From: Fibrobacterota bacterium
GTDB lineage: Bacteria > Fibrobacterota > Chitinivibrionia > Chitinivibrionales > Chitinispirillaceae
Assembly: GCA_023436145.1 (NCBI GenBank)
Contig: JAEZKP010000066.1
Location: 1 to 60,488 of the forward strand
Direction: 5' to 3'
DNA: 60,488 bases
A program made the translations under genes and the position numbers. The notes under the pieces are model-generated. The model did no database searches, had not been told where the DNA came from, and saw only the letters and a program-made list of their open reading frames with translations. This document shows positions 54,417 to 60,488 of this stretch, one piece after another. Position 1 is the stretch's first letter. Each line of letters starts with the position of its first letter.

Positions 54417-55139
54417 ATGCAGTTACCACTTACCATACTTTCTCAGCCGACCGAAACGACATGCGGTCCCACCTGCCTCCATGCTGTCTACAGATATTAT
54501 CAGGATACCATTACACTGGATAAGGTGATCTCCGGGGTAAAAACACTGGAAAGCGGTGGAACTCTGGCGGTTTATCTGGCCTGTCATGCATTGGAACGAG
54601 GATACAAGGCAACTATCATCAGCTTTAATCTTCAATTGTTAGATCCTACCTGGTTTTCCATAGAGCCAGTAGTGGATATTGGCGAAAAGCTCAGATTACA
54701 GTCAAAGTACAAATCGGATTCTAAGCTTCGTGCTGCCACCGATGCATATCTGGAGTTTTTAGAGCTGGGTGGGGCATTGGAATTTCAGGATTTCAGCCCG
54801 GCTTTGTTTTCGAACTGCTTTGCAAGAGGTAAGCCGGTTATTGCCGGACTAAGTGCTACCTTTCTTTATCAGTGTGCACGAGAAATCGGAGAGAACATAT
54901 GTGATTATGATGATATCAAAGGATACTCGAGTGGTCATTTTGTGGTATTGCATGGATATGACAGCATCGGGGAACTGGTAGATGTAGCGGATCCATTACA
55001 TCCTAACCCGCTTTCAATCAAAAGAAATTACAAGATTGGGATTAACAGAATAATCTGTGCAATAATGTTAGGAGTACTTACCTTCGATGCAAATCTTTTA
55101 ATAATAGAAAAACCTTGTGAGCGAACATGCCAAATTTGA
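54417..55139 (+). CDS. C39-like papain-fold cysteine peptidase
   Basis: A 240-residue protein of the peptidase C39-like/papain fold. The nucleophile motif is QPTETTCGPTCLHAVYRYYQ minus its ends, with Cys at residue 16 or 20 and the oxyanion Gln at 10. The catalytic histidine is in SGHFVVLHGYD, and the Asp in DVADPLHPNP. There is no ABC transporter domain as in bacteriocin exporters and no clear signal peptide. Its 3' end overlaps the RimK-like gene by 13 bases, so the two are translationally coupled. It probably cleaves, or transfers peptide from, the product of the adjacent ligases. That role is inferred from context. Confidence 0.82.
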   Translation: MQLPLTILSQPTETTCGPTCLHAVYRYYQDTITLDKVISGVKTLESGGTLAVYLACHALERGYKATIISFNLQLLDPTWFSIEPVVDIGEKLRLQSKYKSDSKLRAATDAYLEFLELGGALEFQDFSPALFSNCFARGKPVIAGLSATFLYQCAREIGENICDYDDIKGYSSGHFVVLHGYDSIGELVDVADPLHPNPLSIKRNYKIGINRIICAIMLGVLTFDANLLIIEKPCERTCQI

Positions 55140-56596
55140 TTGTAGTCAACAATCCGAAAAACTGGACATTTGAAATACCGGGAGTTGAGCTGGTATCAGC
55201 TAAATCCTATCTTTCTGAAGAAAATTATAGTCAGATGCGCCAGGTTCGCGTTTTCAACCTGTGCAAATCATATCGTTATCAGAGCATTGGCTATTATGTC
55301 TCATTACTGGCTTCTGCCCGGGGGCATAAGCCGCTTCCTAATATCACCACCATTCAGGATATGAAATCCCAGACTCTTATCCGCTTTGTCGATGATGATC
55401 TCGATGAATTGATTCAGAAGAATCTTTCCACTATAAAAACCGACACCTACAACATGAGTATTTATTTCGGACGTTCAGTTTGCAGGCAATTTGACCGGCT
55501 GGCTTTGCATCTGTATAACCTTTTTCCTGCTCCGCTTTTGAAGGCGGAATTTGTCCGGGAACAGGATGGATGGCATCTGCATAATATCGATCCGGTGCCA
55601 ACCGGTGAAATTCCCGAACAACACCATCAGTTTCTTATTGAGGTGGCTACAGGACATTTTTCCGGGAGGGTAGTAAGCACAGTAAAACGAAGAAATCTGC
55701 GATACGATCTGGCTATTCTCTGGGATCCTGAAGAAAAAGAGGGTCCATCTAATGAAAAGGCGATAAAAAGGTTCATCTCGGCTGGTGAGAGGCTGGGATT
55801 GAACACTGAAGTGATAAGCAGAGACGATTTCGGGCGTATCGGGGAGTATGATGCACTGTTTATCAGAGAAACTACCAGTGTCAATCATCACACCTATAGA
55901 TTCGCCAGAAGAGCCGAAGCGGAAGGTTTGGTCGTAGTTGATAACCCAGAGTCAATTCTCAGGTGCTCCAATAAAGTATATCTTGCTGAACTCCTTGATT
56001 GCCACAATATCCCGACTCCTAAAACCAGCATTGTTCATAAAGATAACCTGGAAGAATGTATCAAGGAAATCGGTGTTCCATGTGTGCTCAAACAGCCAGA
56101 CAGCGCATTCTCTCAGGGAGTTCTGAAAACCGAAACTGAAGAGATGTTTATGACTGAAGCCAGCCGTATGCTTTCCAAATCGGACCTGATTGTGGTGCAG
56201 GAGTATCTGCCTACCGATTTTGACTGGAGAGTGGGTATTTTTGATCGTAAACCTCTTTTTGTCTGCAAATACTTCATGGCCAGAAATCATTGGCAGGTGA
56301 TTAAACGTGATCCTGTTGGAAGAAAGCTGGAAGGCCGCTTTGAAACACTTCCGGTGGAGATGGCTCCTTATCAGGTGATAAGGCTTGCACTCAAGGCTGC
56401 GAATCTGATAGGTGACGGTTTATACGGGGTGGATATCAAACAGGTTGATAAGAAATTTTACATTATGGAAATCAATGATAATCCTAATGTGGATGCAGGG
56501 ATCGAAGATCTGATTGCAAAGCAGAATCTCTATGAACGGATCATGGAGGTGTTTCTGAAACGTATTCTTACCAGTAAAAACGGTTCCGCCTACTGA
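55127..56596 (+). CDS. RimK-like ATP-grasp ligase with N-terminal accessory domain
   Basis: A 489-residue protein. Residues 1-280 form the accessory half seen in one RimK-like subgroup (LIVVNNPKNWTFEIPGVELV near the start, then VFNLCKSYRYQSIGYYVSLLASA minus its end). The ATP-grasp half starts near 280: NKVYLAELLDCHNIPTPKTS, VPCVLKQPDSAFSQGV, VVQEYLPTDFDWRV, and the metal-binding IMEINDNPNV. Such ligases add amino acids, often glutamate, to a carboxylate using ATP. It overlaps the upstream peptidase gene and lies 49 bases before a GCS2-type ligase; the three form one unit. Confidence 0.87.
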   Translation: MPNLIVVNNPKNWTFEIPGVELVSAKSYLSEENYSQMRQVRVFNLCKSYRYQSIGYYVSLLASARGHKPLPNITTIQDMKSQTLIRFVDDDLDELIQKNLSTIKTDTYNMSIYFGRSVCRQFDRLALHLYNLFPAPLLKAEFVREQDGWHLHNIDPVPTGEIPEQHHQFLIEVATGHFSGRVVSTVKRRNLRYDLAILWDPEEKEGPSNEKAIKRFISAGERLGLNTEVISRDDFGRIGEYDALFIRETTSVNHHTYRFARRAEAEGLVVVDNPESILRCSNKVYLAELLDCHNIPTPKTSIVHKDNLEECIKEIGVPCVLKQPDSAFSQGVLKTETEEMFMTEASRMLSKSDLIVVQEYLPTDFDWRVGIFDRKPLFVCKYFMARNHWQVIKRDPVGRKLEGRFETLPVEMAPYQVIRLALKAANLIGDGLYGVDIKQVDKKFYIMEINDNPNVDAGIEDLIAKQNLYERIMEVFLKRILTSKNGSAY

Positions 56597-56645
56597 AACA
56601 TCAAATATTTCAATTCAGCATAACAAATGTCTTCATTGGAGAAAC

Positions 56646-57872
56646 GTGTATCATATTTTTGAAAAGTTTGGTATTGAACTGGAGTATATGATTGTCCAGA
56701 AAAACAATCTGAAAGTGCTCCCTGTAACCGATAAAATCATAGAGAAGGCCTGCGGGGCTGTTCAAAATGAGATAGAACGGGGTGAAATCTCCTGGTCAAA
56801 TGAACTGGTGTTACATGTGATCGAGCTAAAGACAACTGAACCGGTCGGCTCTTTTAACGGTGTGGCTGAACTGTTTCACAGTAACATTTTACAGATTCAA
56901 TCCATACTTGAAAGTTACAATGGTTGTCTGCTGCCCGGGCCCATGCATCCTTCAATGGATCCCGCTTCTGAAATGTATCTCTGGCCTCACGACTATAATC
57001 CCATATACCAGGCATTCAACAGCATATTTGATTGTAAAGGTCACGGTTGGGCAAATCTCCAAAGCATGCATATAAATCTTCCTTTTGCCAACGATGAAGA
57101 ATTTTGCAGGCTGCATGCTGCTATCCGCCTGGTTCTTCCTTTGATACCTGCTCTTTGTGCCGGATCACCTGTTGCAGATGGGAAAATCACCGGCTGCAGA
57201 GATACCAGAATGGAAGTTTACAGAGCTAATTCTTTAAAAATACCTTCGATAACCGGTGATGTAATCCCTGAACCGGTTTTCTCCGTTGCGGAATATCAGG
57301 AACAGATTCTGCAGAAAATTTATCGTGATCTCCAGCCATACGATCCGGACAAAATACTGCAGGAAGAGTGGGTTAATGCACGTGGAGCTATTGCACGTTT
57401 TGAAAGAAATTCTATTGAAATCAGGGTTATTGATGTACAGGAAACACCCTTTGCCGATCTGGCGATTGCTGCTGCGGTTACTGGTGTAATCCGGATGATG
57501 GTTGATGAAAGATTCTGTACACTGGATCAACAGAAATCCTGGCAGACCGCGCCTTTGAAGGAGATATTGTTGAGAACTATAAAGTATGGCGAGAATGCTA
57601 CAATCGATGATTACACCTTCCTTTCTTCAATGGGTTTGAATGGGGCATGTACTGCACAGCAGCTCTGGAAACATCTGGTAAAAGAACTGCAGAATTATGA
57701 CTACCAATGGATTGCTCCGTTTCTGCCAACACTTGATTATCTTCTACATGCAGGATCACTTTCATCCAGGATTTTAATGTCTCTGGGTAACTCACCTGAT
57801 TCACAACAGATATTCAGGACTTATAGAGCATTAAGTGATTGTCTTTTAACTGGTTCAGTTTTCAGGGGTTGA
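56646..57872 (+). CDS. GCS2-type carboxylate-amine ligase (glutamate-cysteine ligase fold)
   Basis: A 408-residue ligase of the glutamine-synthetase-like GCS2 superfamily. The metal-binding start motif FEKFGIELEYMIV, HGWANLQSMHINLPF, RLVLPLIPALCAGSP, MEVYRANS and ARGAIARFERNSIEIRVIDV (minus first and last residues) are in the right order. Family members make gamma-glutamyl bonds, for example gamma-Glu-Cys, but many members use other amines. GTG 56646 has GGAG 4 bases upstream. It is the third gene of the peptidase/ATP-grasp/GCS2 module; the substrate is not readable. Confidence 0.85.
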   Translation: MYHIFEKFGIELEYMIVQKNNLKVLPVTDKIIEKACGAVQNEIERGEISWSNELVLHVIELKTTEPVGSFNGVAELFHSNILQIQSILESYNGCLLPGPMHPSMDPASEMYLWPHDYNPIYQAFNSIFDCKGHGWANLQSMHINLPFANDEEFCRLHAAIRLVLPLIPALCAGSPVADGKITGCRDTRMEVYRANSLKIPSITGDVIPEPVFSVAEYQEQILQKIYRDLQPYDPDKILQEEWVNARGAIARFERNSIEIRVIDVQETPFADLAIAAAVTGVIRMMVDERFCTLDQQKSWQTAPLKEILLRTIKYGENATIDDYTFLSSMGLNGACTAQQLWKHLVKELQNYDYQWIAPFLPTLDYLLHAGSLSSRILMSLGNSPDSQQIFRTYRALSDCLLTGSVFRG

Positions 57873-57970
57873 AAACCGGAGTACGCCGCAAGTAATAATC
57901 CCGGTGATTGCAATTTCCGACCGTTTACTATATAATTATATTAAACGGTTAAATTCATCCGGGAAGTAGT

Positions 57971-58555
57971 ATGGCCAGAGTCCGCCCTATCTGTTCTATT
58001 AGAAAAACCTCAAATGGGTTTACATTACTGGAACTTATAATCGTGCTGGTCATTGCCGCGATTTTAGGAACCTATGCAACAGTCTCCCTGAATAAATCGA
58101 TATTACACAATCAACTTCAGAAAGCCTCATTTGAAACATTGGCGCAGCTTTCTTCCATTCGGCCCCTTGCCTTAAAAAATGATTCCAGAATGTTAGTCCG
58201 TTTCTCAACTTCAGATTGCAGTGTGTATGTGGATAAAAACGGAGATACAACCGCTCAGGCAAATGAGTATAGTCACAGTTGGAAACTAAATGAACGAGTA
58301 TTGTTTGGTTTACCCTCCAATCCTCGTCCAGGTACAGCTCCTGCAGGGGCACAATTACCCTCAGCTGGAAAATTAGCTGCAGGACAGTGGTCAAAGCTGT
58401 TCGTTGTGGATAATGATGCACTTGGTACAATAAATCCCGGATGTGTATTTCTATATGCACCAAAGCTGCCTGGAAAAGTATACTGCATCAGCTCATTTAC
58501 ATCGCAAGCGCTTAAGATTTACAGTTGGAATGGAGGAACATGGAGCGTACAATAA
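57971..58555 (+). CDS. Minor pseudopilin, FimT/GspH-like
   Basis: A 194-residue type IV pilin-like protein. A basic leader ends at the prepilin-peptidase site NG/FTLLELIIVLVIAAILG, with Glu at +5. An N-terminal alpha-helix and a beta-rich C-terminal domain follow (VRFSTSDCSVYVDKNGD, GCVFLYAPKLPGKVYCIS). GspH/FimT-type proteins prime the pilus or pseudopilus tip. GGGAAG lies before the ATG. The next gene overlaps its end by 16 bases. Confidence 0.85.
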   Translation: MARVRPICSIRKTSNGFTLLELIIVLVIAAILGTYATVSLNKSILHNQLQKASFETLAQLSSIRPLALKNDSRMLVRFSTSDCSVYVDKNGDTTAQANEYSHSWKLNERVLFGLPSNPRPGTAPAGAQLPSAGKLAAGQWSKLFVVDNDALGTINPGCVFLYAPKLPGKVYCISSFTSQALKIYSWNGGTWSVQ

Positions 58556-58890
58556 ATTCCGGGGCATCACTGGTGGAAATCAGCATTGCCATTGTGATTA
58601 TCGGATTAACGGCTATTATGATACTGACATTTTCCCGGAATTCTTATACCATGCTGGGTGATGCCAGGGGGGCGGAGACTGCGAATATTCTTGCTCAGGA
58701 AAAGTATACAGAATTAACTGCTCTGGCATTCCCGGTTCCTGGCACAGATACCATTGCAGCAAATAACACCAGTTATGTGCGGAGCTGGTCTGTAAAGGAT
58801 ACAGGATTCATAAAGAGGGTGATTATATCTGTGACATACGAAGTGGGGAAGAGTGCAAAAACGGTAAATTTCATGGGGGCACTAAATTGA
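58540..58890 (+). CDS. Minor pseudopilin, PilV-like
   Basis: A 116-residue prepilin. The leader MERTINSG is followed by the cleavage context G/ASLVEISIAIVIIGLTAI with Glu at +5. The globular part is short. ATG 58540 has GGAGG at the unusually short distance of 3 bases. A TTG five codons earlier is possible but lacks a ribosome site. The gene overlaps both neighbours (16 bases upstream, 4 bases downstream). Confidence 0.75.
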   Translation: MERTINSGASLVEISIAIVIIGLTAIMILTFSRNSYTMLGDARGAETANILAQEKYTELTALAFPVPGTDTIAANNTSYVRSWSVKDTGFIKRVIISVTYEVGKSAKTVNFMGALN

Positions 58891-59981
58891 ACAGAAAAGG
58901 TGTTACTCTTATCGAACTTCTGGTATATATAGTTCTCTTTTCTGTTGTTTCTCTTTTTATCGGGTCACAAATGAAACAGCTGCTGAGAGGTTATACCAGT
59001 GGCAGACGTATTTCCAGATTACAGTCTGAATCACGTGATGTTCTGGCCATGCTCTCAAGAGAAATTAGAAATACCGGATTGAAAACCAGTTTGATAAACA
59101 GCGGTGCCAATACCCTTACCACTTTAACTGATCCAGGCGTTTATTTACCGGATTCTTCCTCTTTTGTACACAAGGAGGGTGATCCGGGAGATTCCCTTAC
59201 CATTTATAAACTGAGATTAAACGATAACGGGGATAAAACCGGTGTGGATACAATCCAGTATTATCTGGATGGAAACATTCTTAAAAGGTTTGCGGAAGGG
59301 AAACATATAGACATCGCTGAAAATGTACATGCTCTTCAGTTTCAGTATGGGGTTTTAGCTGCAGACAGTTTGCTGTTGAATCAAATGGCATTAAATCTAA
59401 ATGACTGGAATGTGCCTTCTGGTGTCAACAAGAGTGGTAGCGGTTCGATGAGAGTTACCATTAATTCATCCTCCAGTGGATCTATCAAATGTAGTAAGGG
59501 CTTTAAAATTGCCAAGGCTCAAAGAATTCGTGTTCGTTTTCAAATCTCCGCATCCGGAAATTTTCCGCAGAACCTGGATTCTATCAAGTGCATGATCAGA
59601 AACTCCAGTACAATCATAGCCAGTGAAAGTTTTCTGGCAAATGGATCGGAGATGGATATCGTTTTGCCTGTTCCTTCTGCAAATTCTGCTTTTCTCTGTT
59701 TTGATTATTGGTGTTCTGGAGCTGGAGAGCTGAATATCAGCAATGTCCAGGTCAGAAGAGCGGACCTGGGTGAGTATATATGGGAAAATAACCCTGCAGT
59801 TTCGAAGAAAAAAGCGGTGAAAGCTGTAAAGATTTTTGCGCTTGTCAGAAGCAGCGGAAATGCTGCTGCAGCTTCGGATCAGAATATTGCATTAGCCAAC
59901 ATACAGGTACCGGTATCGGGTCCATATGTATGGAGGGTTGTAAAGGAAACTGTGGAGATTCTGAATAACGGAACTTTTTAA
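58887..59981 (+). CDS. Minor pseudopilin, PilW-like
   Basis: A 364-residue prepilin starting at a TTG that overlaps the TGA of the previous gene (TTGA). Cleavage context KG/VTLIELLVYIVLFSVVS with Glu at +5. The helix continues to MKQLLRGYTSGRRISRLQSE, and the large C-terminal domain contains NGDKTGVDTIQYYLDG-type PilW features and a jelly-roll-like insert (~190-310, FKIAKAQRIRVRFQISASG) that is bigger than in typical PilW. The insert could be a carbohydrate-binding fold; that is inference. Confidence 0.8.
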   Translation: MNRKGVTLIELLVYIVLFSVVSLFIGSQMKQLLRGYTSGRRISRLQSESRDVLAMLSREIRNTGLKTSLINSGANTLTTLTDPGVYLPDSSSFVHKEGDPGDSLTIYKLRLNDNGDKTGVDTIQYYLDGNILKRFAEGKHIDIAENVHALQFQYGVLAADSLLLNQMALNLNDWNVPSGVNKSGSGSMRVTINSSSSGSIKCSKGFKIAKAQRIRVRFQISASGNFPQNLDSIKCMIRNSSTIIASESFLANGSEMDIVLPVPSANSAFLCFDYWCSGAGELNISNVQVRRADLGEYIWENNPAVSKKKAVKAVKIFALVRSSGNAAAASDQNIALANIQVPVSGPYVWRVVKETVEILNNGTF

Positions 59982-60000
59982 AGCATTGTCAGTGAATATT

Positions 60001-60488
60001 ATGAAAAAGGCAAAAAAAAGAAATGACGGTTTTGCGGTTGTATATGGACTTGCGGTTCTTTTTATCGCGTCTGTTAGCGGTGTGTCAATTATGTATATAA
60101 ATCAGAAGGATCGCAGTTCTGCTTCAGACTATTCCAAAATGCGTTCTGCGGCGTCTGCAGCACGATCTGCACTGGAAGCCTTTGAAGGGCAGTGCGGGAG
60201 CCGACCTCAGGATGTCCTGGATGTTTTAAGAAAATTTAATAATCAGCCTTCTTACAAGTGGTTACTTGGCGATGTTTCAAGCGCATCTTCTGAATATAAA
60301 ATAAAGTCCTGGAACGGTAATGATGCACCTTCTTTTTCTGCTTGTGTAATGAGGTTTGATTCCACCAGTTATTTGTTACAGGTTCAGGGTATAGGTTATG
60401 GCGGAATTGGGGGAAAGAAAAAAGCGATTGGAATTTATAGGCTCAGAGGGATTCAACGGGAAAACTCGTGGACTCAGAAGGATGCAAT
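60001..60488 (+). CDS. Minor pseudopilin PilX/GspK-like, truncated by the window end
   Basis: An open frame from ATG 60001 to the window edge, 162 complete codons without a stop. The N-terminus MKKAKKRNDG is followed by FAVVYGLAVLFIASVSGVSI, a pilin-type helix lacking the +5 glutamate, as in PilX/GspK-like proteins. Then a helical region SASDYSKMRSAASAARSALE leads into a beta-rich domain. It is the fourth pilin-like gene in a row, 19 bases after the previous stop, in the FimT-PilV-PilW-PilX order of known minor-pilin operons. Confidence 0.75.
   Translation, partial: MKKAKKRNDGFAVVYGLAVLFIASVSGVSIMYINQKDRSSASDYSKMRSAASAARSALEAFEGQCGSRPQDVLDVLRKFNNQPSYKWLLGDVSSASSEYKIKSWNGNDAPSFSACVMRFDSTSYLLQVQGIGYGGIGGKKKAIGIYRLRGIQRENSWTQKDA

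Noticed and set aside
1..60488. tRNA, rRNA, tmRNA, insertion sequences, prophage genes
   Set aside because: I looked on both strands for conserved tRNA arms, rRNA segments, transposase motifs and terminal inverted repeats and found none that I could support.

Overview
The window looks like chromosomal DNA of a free-living Gram-negative bacterium from the Fibrobacterota/Bacteroidota-type (FCB) side of the tree. The pointers are: secreted proteins with C-terminal FlgD/T9SS-type sorting-like domains, two PorV/PorQ-like outer-membrane barrels, ftsK next to lolA, a LolA carrier and lipoprotein-type signals, and frequent TTG/GTG starts with strong GGAG-type ribosome binding sites. A placement near Chitinispirillia/Fibrobacterota is an inference; no rRNA or tRNA is present to confirm it. 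I see no phage, no complete insertion sequence and no CRISPR array.

Left part (1-14.2 kb): two copies of a 244-bp-period repeat with a long hairpin; a soluble Ser/Thr kinase coupled to a protein with a degenerate GGDEF domain; FxsA; a bacterial dynamin; a geranylgeranyl-reductase-type flavoprotein; a secreted sorting-domain protein; a repeat-rich intergenic region; a DUF4956 / CotH / VTC-polymerase module; and a stand-alone ThiD2-type kinase.

Centre (14.2-29.7 kb): ftsK, lolA, a FlgD-tailed exported protein and two PorV-like proteins form one tight block. It is followed by the complete rod-shape set mreB-mreC-mreD-mrdA-rodA. Convergent to it lies pyrK-pyrD (electron-transfer and catalytic subunits of NAD-dependent dihydroorotate dehydrogenase), then a double DUF1540 mini-protein.

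29.9-40.2 kb is one gene encoding a 3417-residue exported protein built almost wholly of TPRs. Its core is a higher-order repeat of about 272 residues (8 x 34), marked nine times with a DNA period of 813 or 816 bp. After it come a ferritin-like helical protein, a secreted protein with a collagen-like tail, the housekeeping sigma factor rpoD, a 55-aa YjfB-like protein, glgA, a ferredoxin, two small HhH proteins and an HtrA protease.

Right part (48.7-60.5 kb): a conserved 94-aa protein of unknown function, a DEDDh exonuclease, a PAC2 protein, a MIF-type tautomerase and clpB. Then comes a three-gene module of C39-like cysteine peptidase, RimK-like ATP-grasp ligase and GCS2-type glutamate ligase, which looks like a small-peptide biosynthesis system. 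The window ends inside a minor-pilin operon (FimT/PilV/PilW/PilX-like). The strongest candidates for undescribed biology are the giant TPR super-repeat protein and the peptidase-ligase-ligase module.
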